Assembly (NCBI RefSeq): GCF_900143015.1
Contig: NZ_FSRT01000002.1
Span: forward strand, 496,001 to 560,000
Direction: 5' to 3'
DNA from: Fibrobacter sp. UWB11
Lineage (GTDB): Bacteria; Fibrobacterota; Fibrobacteria; Fibrobacterales; Fibrobacteraceae
Length of the DNA stretch: 64,000 nucleotides
The notes under the pieces are model-generated. The model did no database searches, was not told the DNA's origin, and saw only the letters and a program-made list of their open reading frames with translations. A program made the position numbers and the translations under genes. Shown in pieces: positions 19,513 through 28,074 of the stretch (its first letter is position 1; each line of letters opens with the position of its first letter).

Positions 19513-20199
19513 ATGTATCTGTTGTATGCAGATGATTCAGGAGTCGCCTCTGATCCCAATGCCAAATACAGCGTATTAGCAGGTTTTGCAACATACGAAA
19601 ACCAAACATATTGGATTCAAAAAGAAATTGATACCATTATGGAAAAATATCTAGGGCGTGCCGATATTGAATTGCACGCTAGTCCAATAAGAAGCGGGAA
19701 AGGATTTTGGCGAAGCGTACCCAAGCAAACAAGAGAAACTTTATTAAAAGAAAGCCTTAGCTACATAAAGGCGAATTACCCTCGCCAGTTTATTTTATTT
19801 GGAGCTGTCGTGAATAACAAAAAAGAAAGTGTGTCGGAGGAATTATTTTCGCAATTAACGAGTCGGTTTGACAAGTTCCTAAAGAGAAAGTTTATTAAGC
19901 ATGGGGATTCTGCGAGGGGTCTTTGTATTTTTGATAAGTCAAAAATGGAAAATCAATACCAGAACTGGTCACGAATATACCAAACGTTAGGGAACCGCTG
20001 GAATGAAAAACTAAATAATTTTGCTGAAGTTCCATTATTTTTGGAATCATCGATATCTCGTTCTATCCAAATTGCCGATTTAGTAGCTTTCTCCCTATAC
20101 CGTTATTTTGTACACAATGATAATTCGTATTATTCAATTATTGAAAGTTGCTTTGATAAAGAGAATAGCCAAAATCACGGTTTATTTGTTTTGGAATAA
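19513..20199 (+). CDS. DUF3800-family protein
   Basis: The start at 19513 (MYLLYADDSG) is chosen because GGAGG lies 4 nt upstream and the family begins with exactly this kind of strand; the ORF extension upstream is not family-like. Acidic residues D7 and D8 in YADDSG and a C-terminal SIQIADLVAFSLYRY helix are the family landmarks of DUF3800, thought to have an RNase H-like fold. Members occur in mobile and defence contexts, and function is unproven. It is flanked by metH and a convergent PII-like operon, and is more AT-rich than both. Confidence 0.75.
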   Translation: MYLLYADDSGVASDPNAKYSVLAGFATYENQTYWIQKEIDTIMEKYLGRADIELHASPIRSGKGFWRSVPKQTRETLLKESLSYIKANYPRQFILFGAVVNNKKESVSEELFSQLTSRFDKFLKRKFIKHGDSARGLCIFDKSKMENQYQNWSRIYQTLGNRWNEKLNNFAEVPLFLESSISRSIQIADLVAFSLYRYFVHNDNSYYSIIESCFDKENSQNHGLFVLE

Positions 20200-20217
20200 T
20201 TAACGCGAAAAGTTCCC

Positions 20218-20568
20218 TTACTTTTTCTCTTCTGGTGCTTTGTGCTCCACCTTCCACGGCGTGAGCCCCACCACGTTATCGACCGGGAGTGCAAACGCGA
20301 TTCCCTGCCCCATCGTATCAAGGCCTGCTTTTTCGTACAAAGCATGTAACACAGCATCTTTCACGTTCAGCGGCACAAGAATCATCACCACTTCTTTTTC
20401 AGGCTGGATAGCGATATGAAAAAATGCTTCCGCTTCTTTGTTCGCCGTACCACGGGCGTTCAAGACCGTGCCGCCACGAGCACCAGCCTCTTTAGCGGCC
20501 TCCATCACAGTGTCAGAGAATCCGTTATTCACAATGCAAATAATTAATTCATGTGTATTCGCTTTCAT
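20218..20568 (-). CDS. PII-like signalling protein (second copy)
   Basis: This 116-residue protein has a ferredoxin-like alpha/beta pattern: IICIVNNGFSDTVMEAAKEAGARGGTVLNARG, then FFHIAIQPEKEVVMILVP, with GQGIAFALPVDNVVGL near the end. This is the PII/GlnB-like fold with a T-loop region around ARGTANKEAE. It starts 2 nt after the upstream PII-like gene. It probably senses a nucleotide or metabolite and controls the DUF1538 membrane protein encoded at the head of the operon. Confidence 0.75.
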   Translation of the reverse strand: MKANTHELIICIVNNGFSDTVMEAAKEAGARGGTVLNARGTANKEAEAFFHIAIQPEKEVVMILVPLNVKDAVLHALYEKAGLDTMGQGIAFALPVDNVVGLTPWKVEHKAPEEKK

Positions 20569-20570
20569 GA

Positions 20571-20984
20571 TTATCCTCTCCCCACCTGAGAACGGTTGTC
20601 GCTCAAAAAGTTAAATACGGACTTGCCAATCACACTCGACATCGGAATCGTGTAGGCAATCCCCTTTCCATTCACAATCGTCCTGAATTTTTCTTCAAGA
20701 CATTCCAAAACAGCAGGCACATGGTCTTCGCCAATGATGCTTATAATCACGGCACGTTCCGAATCAGCAAGGCCAAGTGCCGTCATGATTTCACGCGGTG
20801 CAGTTCCATGCCCGTAAAACACGAATTGCATATTTGCGCCAAAAGATTGGATGTAATCCATGTAAAAGTCAGCCTTTGCGCGGTTCACCGTTGTTACGAG
20901 AATCTTCAAGCGATTCATCGAAACCTTTGAATGGACCTTCTGAGGCGTACTTCTTTTCAAAACTTTTTTCACAGTTTCAACCAT
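20571..20984 (-). CDS. PII-like signalling protein (first copy)
   Basis: The 137 residues have a basic N-terminal extension of about 22, then a PII-like core: RLKILVTTVNRAKADFYMDYIQ, a T-loop area around GHGTAPREIM, and a C-terminal GKGIAYTIPMSSVIG. The latter parallels the GQGIAFALP segment of the downstream copy. AGAGG precedes the ATG. The extension is not usual for PII and could instead mean translation begins at the internal Met before NRLKIL. Gene order (membrane protein, then two PII-like) points to a regulated transporter. Confidence 0.75.
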   Translation of the reverse strand: MVETVKKVLKRSTPQKVHSKVSMNRLKILVTTVNRAKADFYMDYIQSFGANMQFVFYGHGTAPREIMTALGLADSERAVIISIIGEDHVPAVLECLEEKFRTIVNGKGIAYTIPMSSVIGKSVFNFLSDNRSQVGRG

Positions 20985-20992
20985 AATAGCCT

Positions 20993-22525
20993 CTACACAA
21001 AGTCAATAATTTGTTCATCATCAGCATCTTGCAAGCGACGCATCATAATTCTGTTGCGCCAAAGCCTTGCCACAATCGCCTTGAAACCAAGCACCTGAAT
21101 CGTAATGAGCGGAGTCATCGCAACCATAGCCACAATACCGAATGCATAATTCAAAATCGAATCGCCGCCATCGTGAATCACGGAGCAGGCACCAATAGCC
21201 AAAGGCAAAATAAAGCTCGAAGTCAAAGGACCACTTGCAACACCACCGGAGTCAAATGCAATCGCCGTATAAAGTTTCGGCACAAAGAACGAAAGCCCCA
21301 GTGAAATAAAGTAACCGGGCAACAAGTAATAAATAATCGGGAATCCGATAATAATGCGGAGCATTGAAAGTCCAATCGAAATGCCGACGCCTACCGAGAG
21401 CGCAATCAGCATGGAGCGTTTGGTCACAAGGCCACCCGTCACTTCCTCGACTTGCTTGTTGAGCACATGCACCGCCGGTTCTGCAAGCACGACCACCATA
21501 CCAATGATAAAGCCCGCCGTCACAAGCGCATGCGGACGCGCAGCCAGTTCACGGCCAATTTCAAAACCAATCGGCATGAACCCGACCGTCACAGCCGTCA
21601 AGAAAATTACAAGACCTATAAACGTGTAGCAAATTCCAACGCCCACCTGCACAAGTTTTGCCATCGGGAGTTTCAGCACCGTAAACTGGAGAGCACAGAA
21701 AGAGGCAACAATCAGCGCAAGCGCAATAAACACCTCTTTTGCAACAGTCAGGACAACCGGCCAAAAGTGTTCGCCAAGGCTAGCTTCAATAGAATATGCC
21801 GCAGTCGAAAGTTCATAAGTCAAATCGCCCTTCGAAAAAACGACCAAGCCCATCAAAGCCAAAATCGGACCCACGGAGCAAAGCGCAATCAAGCCGAAAC
21901 TGTTTTCCGATGCATTCTTACCACCAATCGCACCTGCGACACCCACGCCAAGAGCCATGATAAACGGCACCGTAATCGGCCCCGTCGTCACGCCACCCGA
22001 GTCAAACGCAAGCGGTACAAACGAATTCCGCCCGACAGACACCATGAGCATCCCGAGCATGAACAGTACCATGTAAAAGAAAATGATAATCAGCGAAAGG
22101 TCTTTCTTGAATACAATCTTCAAAATCGCAAGGAGCAAAAAAATCCCGACGCCCACACCAATTGTCGAAATCAGCAAAATCGGTTTTACGGCATTTTTCA
22201 CCTGTTCAGCCAGCACAGACAAATCCGGTTCCGCAATTGTAATGAGCACCCCCATCACAAAGCACACCGAAACAAGCAACAATAGACGCCGCGACTTGGT
22301 AAGCCCAGACCCCACATACGCCCCCATCGGCGTCATGGCCAGGTCCGCCCCCAAGTTAAAAAGACCTATCCCCACAATCAAAAAAACAGCGCTAATCGAA
22401 AAAACAACCAGTTCCTTCACCGAAAAAGAGACAAGTGGAGTATGCGAAACCAGCAACACAATAAGCGTGATGGGCAAAACGGAGGCAAAAGCCTCTTTTA
22501 ATTTTTCAAAAAGGATTTTTTGCAT
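20993..22525 (-). CDS. DUF1538-family membrane protein
   Basis: This 510-residue polytopic protein has two homologous halves (residues about 1-240 and 255-490). Each has a Phe/Leu-rich helix pair and the repeated signature AFDSGGV(T/A)(T/S)GP (FDSGGVTTGPITVPF in the first half, FDSGGVASGPLTSSF in the second), plus ITIAEPDLSVL and VVLAEPAVHVL. This inverted or tandem repeat layout is typical of secondary transporters, and DUF1538 proteins are regarded as probable ion transporters. It leads an operon with two PII-like proteins, which probably gate it. Confidence 0.85.
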   Translation of the reverse strand: MQKILFEKLKEAFASVLPITLIVLLVSHTPLVSFSVKELVVFSISAVFLIVGIGLFNLGADLAMTPMGAYVGSGLTKSRRLLLLVSVCFVMGVLITIAEPDLSVLAEQVKNAVKPILLISTIGVGVGIFLLLAILKIVFKKDLSLIIIFFYMVLFMLGMLMVSVGRNSFVPLAFDSGGVTTGPITVPFIMALGVGVAGAIGGKNASENSFGLIALCSVGPILALMGLVVFSKGDLTYELSTAAYSIEASLGEHFWPVVLTVAKEVFIALALIVASFCALQFTVLKLPMAKLVQVGVGICYTFIGLVIFLTAVTVGFMPIGFEIGRELAARPHALVTAGFIIGMVVVLAEPAVHVLNKQVEEVTGGLVTKRSMLIALSVGVGISIGLSMLRIIIGFPIIYYLLPGYFISLGLSFFVPKLYTAIAFDSGGVASGPLTSSFILPLAIGACSVIHDGGDSILNYAFGIVAMVAMTPLITIQVLGFKAIVARLWRNRIMMRRLQDADDEQIIDFV

Positions 22526-22559
22526 CGTTCTAAAATATATTTTATTTCTTACTCATCTT

Positions 22560-22587
22560 GTCATGCCCGCCTCCGAGCGGGCACCTC
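22560..22587. repeat. Dispersed palindromic repeat
   Basis: GTCATGCCCGC-CTCCGA-GCGGGCACCTCC is a short hairpin repeat of the GTCAT class, located in the gap between the divergent DUF1538 and sigma factor genes. Confidence 0.55.
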
Positions 22588-22652
22588 CTTTTCAAAAAAA
22601 ATTTCAAAACCCATGCAACCTACCCCCACCCCCATGCATCAAAAATAACGAA

Positions 22653-23198
22653 ATGGACGAAAAAGTCATCATACAGAAAATCAAAGAAGGTAGCCGCGAA
22701 GCGCTTGGCATGCTGTGGAAAGCCCACAGTACAAACGTGCTGAACCTGGCGTTCAGAATGCTCAAGAACCGCGACGAGGCCGAAGATGTGCTGATGGACA
22801 TTTTCGTTTCAGTTCCAGGGAAAATCAACAAGTTCCGCGGCGAGAGCGCACTCAACACTTGGTTGTACCGCCTCACCGTCAACGAATGCCTGATGAGGCT
22901 ACGCTCCAAAAAGCGCCACGCCGAACTCGAAGAGGAACATATCGAGCTCGTGACGGTTTCCGCACTCGGGAGCAAACACGAGGAACAAACGGATTACGAC
23001 CCGGAACTCTTGGAAATGGGCCTGTCAAAGCTCTCCGCCGAAACGCGAAGCATGCTTTGGCTCAAAGATGCCGAAGACCTCGGTATCAAGGACTTATCCG
23101 AGATTTACAACATGCCCGAAGGAACCATCAAAGCAAGGCTCAGTCGTGCACGTACTGTTGTCAAGAACTATTTACAGGAGAACGTGAACTATGCGTGA
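22653..23198 (+). CDS. ECF-type RNA polymerase sigma factor
   Basis: The ATG at 22653 (MDEKVIIQKIKEG) is preferred over a much longer upstream frame, which is only the antisense of the DUF1538 gene. The 181-residue protein has sigma region 2 (about residues 20-90: NLAFRMLKNRDEAEDVLMDIF, then FRGESALNTWLYRLTVNECL) and region 4 (about 125-175: LSKLSAETRSMLWLKD, helix-turn-helix PEGTIKARLSRAR). Its end overlaps the next ORF by 8 bp. With the two downstream genes it makes a typical sigma/anti-sigma/target operon, perhaps responding to metal or envelope stress. Confidence 0.9.
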   Translation: MDEKVIIQKIKEGSREALGMLWKAHSTNVLNLAFRMLKNRDEAEDVLMDIFVSVPGKINKFRGESALNTWLYRLTVNECLMRLRSKKRHAELEEEHIELVTVSALGSKHEEQTDYDPELLEMGLSKLSAETRSMLWLKDAEDLGIKDLSEIYNMPEGTIKARLSRARTVVKNYLQENVNYA

Positions 23199-23532
23199 TC
23201 AAATCGATTTTTCAAAACTCGATAGAATCAAGCCCAGAGAAGATTCTTGGGAAAAGGTCTGCGCAAGACTCGATTCTTCGAACCAGAAAAAGTTTATCAA
23301 ATTCATCCAGGCGAGAACCATGTACGCCCTCGCCGCAAGCCTTATAGTTGTCTCGTTCCTCGCCGTCTTTACGGTATTCAACCGCATGGACTCCGAAACG
23401 CTCCTCATAACGAACGCCGCATCCGATGAACTTGTCTCGTGGTACAGCGAACTCGGTGAAACGAGCGATGACGAACTTGAAAATTTGGATACATACACTT
23501 CCATCAGCTATTTATTACAGGAGACAAAATAA
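23191..23532 (+). CDS. Single-pass membrane protein, probable anti-sigma factor
   Basis: This 113-residue protein has a cytoplasmic N-terminus of about 45 residues, one membrane helix (MYALAASLIVVSFLAVFTVF, about 47-66) and an acidic outside tail of about 45 residues. Position and topology fit an anti-sigma factor although no ZAS zinc motif is visible. It overlaps the sigma gene at its start and the next gene at its stop (TAATG). Confidence 0.7.
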   Translation: MRDQIDFSKLDRIKPREDSWEKVCARLDSSNQKKFIKFIQARTMYALAASLIVVSFLAVFTVFNRMDSETLLITNAASDELVSWYSELGETSDDELENLDTYTSISYLLQETK

Positions 23533-24263
23533 TGAACGCATCCACTAAAACCTTCTTTGCAAGCTTGATTATTTTCGCTTGCTCTCTTGGCTTCTTCATT
23601 GGAGCATTCGCATTCAACAACGCAGGTTTCTCGCCTTGCTCTAAAAATGGAATTTGCGAATTCCAGCCTGGCGATTGCTGCAAAAAGAATTTAGACTGCT
23701 GCAAGAAAAAGGCAGATTGTTGCAAGAAGAAAGCCCCTTGCGGCCCGGATTGCAAATGCCCACACTGCATGCGCCACGGTCAAGAATTCGGTGAAGGCCC
23801 ACACCACCACAAGGGCGACCACTTCCGTGGTGAACCGCCGCGCGATCCGAATTTCAAGGGCAAAGATTTCGACAAGAAGTTCGATTTCAAGAAGGGCGAA
23901 GCCTTCATGGACTCTGTATTGCAAGTGACCCACGAACAGAAGACCGCACTCGAACAGCAGCGTCGCGTTACGGACTCTACGTTCAAGGCACTCCGCAAGC
24001 AAAAGAAAGAAGCTGAAAAGTCTCTCCGCGAAGCACTCGATGCCAACGACGACAAGAAAATTGCAGCCGCCAAAGCTGAAATTCTCAAGGCTCAAGAAGC
24101 TTTGCTCAACCACAGAATTAAGGGTGTCAAGGACTTCAACAAGATTCTTACCAAGGAACAGTTGGAAAAGTTCAAGACAATGCGGTTCGAACACATGAAG
24201 CACGACAAGCACCACAAAGGCGAACACGGCCCAGAACACGACAACGGTCAACCTCGCGATTAA
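23532..24263 (+). CDS. Cys/His-rich envelope protein, Spy/ZraP-like
   Basis: An N-terminal signal/anchor (residues about 8-30) is followed by a striking Cys block (about 35-85) with three DCCKK-type repeats and CGPDCKCPHC. His-rich stretches follow (HHHKGDH and a KHDKHHKGEHG tail). The middle (about 105-220) is a long charged helical hairpin with a LTKEQLEKFKTMR segment, resembling the LTxxQ motif of Spy/CpxP/ZraP periplasmic metal-sensing chaperones. It probably binds Cu, Zn or Ni and signals to the sigma/anti-sigma pair. The Cys array is not part of the ordinary Spy fold. Confidence 0.75.
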   Translation: MNASTKTFFASLIIFACSLGFFIGAFAFNNAGFSPCSKNGICEFQPGDCCKKNLDCCKKKADCCKKKAPCGPDCKCPHCMRHGQEFGEGPHHHKGDHFRGEPPRDPNFKGKDFDKKFDFKKGEAFMDSVLQVTHEQKTALEQQRRVTDSTFKALRKQKKEAEKSLREALDANDDKKIAAAKAEILKAQEALLNHRIKGVKDFNKILTKEQLEKFKTMRFEHMKHDKHHKGEHGPEHDNGQPRD

Positions 24264-24311
24264 GATTTTCTAAAACGCAACACATTTGATTTTCATGATT
24301 CCTTGATTAAC

Positions 24312-24339
24312 AAGCCTTCGGTCGACCAGCCGAAGGCTT
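24312..24339 (+). terminator. Terminator of the sigma factor operon
   Basis: AAGCCTTCGG/CCGAAGGCTT forms a 10-bp stem with an 8-nt loop followed by TCTGTTTTTT. Confidence 0.8.
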
Positions 24340-24370
24340 TCTGTTTTTTGCAAAAAGATATATTGTACTC

Positions 24371-27300
24371 ATGCTGTACCTGAAATTTGCACTGAACCTC
24401 GAAAACCTCGCCGACGAAATGATTGACACCGTTTCCAAAGCATGGACAAACCCGTTTGAAGCACCGGCAGTTCTATTCCCGGACCCAAAACTGGAGCAAT
24501 GGTTCAGGTTAAAATGGGTGCAAAAAAAGAAATCTCTTGTCGGTTTCAATTCCATGATGATCGACCGCTTTCTCATGGAAATCCTTATTGGCGATGACAC
24601 GCACAAGAAAAAATTGAACTCCGACATGCTGAGAAACGTCATCCTTGCGCATCTTGTCAAGGAGACTAACGGCATCCCGAACTATCTGCAAATGGACGAA
24701 GAAGTCAAGCGTTACTTGGTGATTGACGGCAAGCTTGACGAGACGCATCTGTTTGATTTTGCAAGCAAGATGGCTTCGCTATTTTTGGAATACGAGACAA
24801 GCAGGCCGAGCAATTTCATCCGTCGCATTGACGGCACTTCGGCGCCGGGCATTCTCGACAAGTGGAAACAAGGGAAACTCGATTCATTTTTCGGACTCAC
24901 GAACCGCGAAATTTCACAGCGTGAAAAATGGCAGCGCGATTTGTACTCCGCGATTTTCCATGCGCACGATAGCAAGCCTTCGCTTTTATCTGAAGTTTTC
25001 GAGAACGAGGCCAAACGCAAAAACGGCGAAAGTACGGAATATCTGACAATCCCGTATCTGTACATTGCATGTCACGACAATGCAGGCAACGTCAACTTCC
25101 ACACAGAGCATATCGGCAATACACCGCTATTCATTTTCGGTCTTGGCGGCATGGGTCAATTCTACCGCGTTATCTTGCAGAAATACGCCGAGACACATGA
25201 CGTTTACGCTTACATTCAAAACCCCTGCATGGAATTCTGGGAAGACACTTCAACCGTCCACAATCAAAGCGCGACTATCCACAGGAATTGGGTCTCACGA
25301 GACGGGCAATGGAGCGATAACACAGGAAGCATAGACAAAGTTCGTGAAAAGATGTCCGTTGATATTTCTGAAGCGGGCGACAGCAATGATGTGGACGACA
25401 TTCCCGAATACACCCACGAAGAAGCGGAATCTGAAAACACGCTGCTTTGCAATTGGGGACGCTCCGGGCGCGACAATATCAAGCTTTGGTGCCAAGCCGC
25501 TAATTACGATTTTGACTTTCGTGCAGGCGACGAAATTAGCGATGCAAGCGAGCTACCGCACGACACGCTTTTGCACAAAGTGCAATACGCCATTGCAAAC
25601 CGCATCAACACATTGCCCGACTTTAGCGCTGATGATTGCAAGCGCACAGATACTTCTTTAGACGTAACAGCTGCGCCAACCAAAATTCGCGAAGTCGAAG
25701 CATTGCACACTTCTATCTGCAAGCTCATGCAGCAAGGCGCGCGTGTGAACGATATTCTTGTAGTATCGCCCGATTTAGATGGTTACCGCACTGCCATCAA
25801 GACGATTTTTGACCAAACGCCTGAAAAGAAAAAATACGCCAGCGAGAACGATAAAGACAGTTTTTTGCACATTCCGTTTGCCATTGTCGACTCGCCTGCT
25901 AGAAGTTCGCAAACCGAAAACGTATTGGACAACTTGTTTACGATTCTCGAACAAGGGACTATCACACGCCCTACATTCTTTGCACTATTGCGCAATCCAG
26001 TGGTACAGCAAACGCGACACATCTGCGAAGATGACGTAGGCAAATGGGAAAGTTGGATCGAAGGCACCAACGTCTATCGCGACCGTGAGCATAAAAAAGA
26101 AGATTGGCTCGGCGGCGTGCGTCGACTGCTCCTTGCAAAAATGACGAAGAATCCTGTCATGACTTCGAGCGATATCCTTATGCCGTATTCCGACATGGCA
26201 ACTAGTGACAACCGCTCACTCTGCAAGTTTGTCGATTGCATTGATTCACTCAAAAAATGGATGGATTTCGGAAAGGCCGGGCTAGTCGCAGACTTAGACA
26301 AGCTCACCGATTTTCTCAATGAATGGATATCGATGCCCGGCGCTCCGGAAGGATTTGCAAGCGAAACAATTATCGTAAGCAACGTCATGCAAGCCATCGA
26401 AGGCCTCCGCAACCAAATAGACGCTGGTCTCGAAAGCATCTCGTGGAAAATCATCAAGCAAACGCTCCTCACGGCAGCACAATCATCTGCTTACAGTTGC
26501 GGCACATTGTTCGTGAACGGCGTTACCTTCATGAACTTTATCCCGAACAGAATCATCCCCGTAAAGCATTTGTTCTTTATCGGCGGAGATTCCATGAACT
26601 TCCCGGGAGCAAAGCAGCACAACACGCTCGACCTCCGCAAATCTTGCCGCCCGTGGCCTGGCGATGATTCACCCATTGCAAAGCGCCGTTACGCATTCCT
26701 CTGCCAACTCATGAGTACAAGCGAAAGTTTCCACGTGAGCTACGTGAATCAAGATATTCGCAAGGATGCTGAACTTTACCCGACCTCCGTTGTAAACGAC
26801 ATCCGCAAATTCTTGGCAAATGCCGTGGGAAATGCCGCAGATGGGCCTGTCGCATCCGAAACTGCCGCGAAAATCAGCCCATCAGAAGTATGGCCCGAAA
26901 ATAAAATATCGCTTGACGAAACACGTAATTTCGATGAGCTGTTCACGCAAAAAAGCCTTCGCAACAAACATGCATTCCTGAACATGATGCAAGACGGATT
27001 TGCACACGTAAATCCGAAAACGGGCGCCATGCAAACCGCGACAGAGAACGTCAACTTCAAATGCCCCGAACGCGTTCCGCTGTACATGCTCAGCGAATTC
27101 TTGAAAGATCCGTTCGAATTCCGCATCAGCCAAATGCTTGCGGCCTCAAATGCTGATGACCCCGAAAAGGAAATGTTCGAGCCCATCCATTTTGACGCAC
27201 TGCAAAAAAGCGAACTTCTCAAAATGATGGTCGCTGCAGAACTTTCGCACAAGTCCGATGAACTCGAAAAATTCAAAAAGGAATCGGCACTTCAGGGAAA

Positions 27301-28072
27301 CATGCCAGACGGCATTTTCGGAACAAAACTGCTTGCCGAAATCGAATCGAACAAAGCACAAATTCTAGAGCAAATGGGCGACACGCTCATTAATGAAATC
27401 AAGGATTCCTGGAGCTACAAAGCTAAAATTCAGGACATCCAGCTCAATCGCAAAAACGCCACCGGCAAGTGGACACTTTCGGGTACGCTAGATTGGTGCG
27501 ACAACAACGATCTCGACAAAGTCACAAAAATGATTTCGGTCTCTTCGTCCGATAAAAATCCAAACTTATCCAAGTTCTTGCCCTCTTACATCAAGGCACT
27601 CGCCATTATTGCACAAAGAGCAAGTAACGAAAGCACCGCAGAAAAAGAACAAACTATTAAAATTGCAATCTACAACGGCGACATTTCAAAAGACGCGACA
27701 AGCGCCACCGTTGCCATGACGCCGCGAAAAGCAAACGAAATCTTGCAAGATATTTACACGGCTGCATTTGGCGATGAATCACAACTTCCGTATTCCAAGG
27801 CGGTTCCCGCAAGCATGCTCGACGCATCGGGAATCATCAACATTCGCGCCTTTAAAGAAAAACTGCTCAGCGAATCCTGGAAATACTTCGATAAAAAAAC
27901 GCTATTCGATCCCATCACAGATGTGGGCTTTGACGCAATTAACTTTACAGATCAGTGGAAAGAAGCCACACAAAAAATGCGCGGCCTTATGCAATTTACG
28001 ATAGATGAAGGCTCCAAGGCAAAAACATCTGAAAGTTCCGCTAGCAAAACTGTAAAAAAGAAGAAGGCATAA
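24371..28072 (+). CDS. recC: Exodeoxyribonuclease V gamma subunit
   Basis: This 1233-residue protein encodes RecC. It begins with LEQWFRLKWVQKK in the place of the RecC FPDPKLEQW-type motif (DPKLEQWF), has FIFGLGGMGQFYRVIL in the inactive helicase domain, and a C-terminal nuclease-like fold. RecC recognises Chi in the RecBCD complex, which resects double-strand breaks and degrades linear foreign DNA. It is first in a compact recC-recB-recD operon with 2-nt and 1-nt gaps, so the three subunits are co-translated. Confidence 0.92.
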   Translation: MLYLKFALNLENLADEMIDTVSKAWTNPFEAPAVLFPDPKLEQWFRLKWVQKKKSLVGFNSMMIDRFLMEILIGDDTHKKKLNSDMLRNVILAHLVKETNGIPNYLQMDEEVKRYLVIDGKLDETHLFDFASKMASLFLEYETSRPSNFIRRIDGTSAPGILDKWKQGKLDSFFGLTNREISQREKWQRDLYSAIFHAHDSKPSLLSEVFENEAKRKNGESTEYLTIPYLYIACHDNAGNVNFHTEHIGNTPLFIFGLGGMGQFYRVILQKYAETHDVYAYIQNPCMEFWEDTSTVHNQSATIHRNWVSRDGQWSDNTGSIDKVREKMSVDISEAGDSNDVDDIPEYTHEEAESENTLLCNWGRSGRDNIKLWCQAANYDFDFRAGDEISDASELPHDTLLHKVQYAIANRINTLPDFSADDCKRTDTSLDVTAAPTKIREVEALHTSICKLMQQGARVNDILVVSPDLDGYRTAIKTIFDQTPEKKKYASENDKDSFLHIPFAIVDSPARSSQTENVLDNLFTILEQGTITRPTFFALLRNPVVQQTRHICEDDVGKWESWIEGTNVYRDREHKKEDWLGGVRRLLLAKMTKNPVMTSSDILMPYSDMATSDNRSLCKFVDCIDSLKKWMDFGKAGLVADLDKLTDFLNEWISMPGAPEGFASETIIVSNVMQAIEGLRNQIDAGLESISWKIIKQTLLTAAQSSAYSCGTLFVNGVTFMNFIPNRIIPVKHLFFIGGDSMNFPGAKQHNTLDLRKSCRPWPGDDSPIAKRRYAFLCQLMSTSESFHVSYVNQDIRKDAELYPTSVVNDIRKFLANAVGNAADGPVASETAAKISPSEVWPENKISLDETRNFDELFTQKSLRNKHAFLNMMQDGFAHVNPKTGAMQTATENVNFKCPERVPLYMLSEFLKDPFEFRISQMLAASNADDPEKEMFEPIHFDALQKSELLKMMVAAELSHKSDELEKFKKESALQGNMPDGIFGTKLLAEIESNKAQILEQMGDTLINEIKDSWSYKAKIQDIQLNRKNATGKWTLSGTLDWCDNNDLDKVTKMISVSSSDKNPNLSKFLPSYIKALAIIAQRASNESTAEKEQTIKIAIYNGDISKDATSATVAMTPRKANEILQDIYTAAFGDESQLPYSKAVPASMLDASGIINIRAFKEKLLSESWKYFDKKTLFDPITDVGFDAINFTDQWKEATQKMRGLMQFTIDEGSKAKTSESSASKTVKKKKA

Positions 28073-28074
28073 TC

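Noticed and set aside
22083-22652. N-terminal extension of the sigma factor frame
   Set aside because: It is antisense to the DUF1538 gene. A sigma factor start with a family-like N-terminus exists at 22653.
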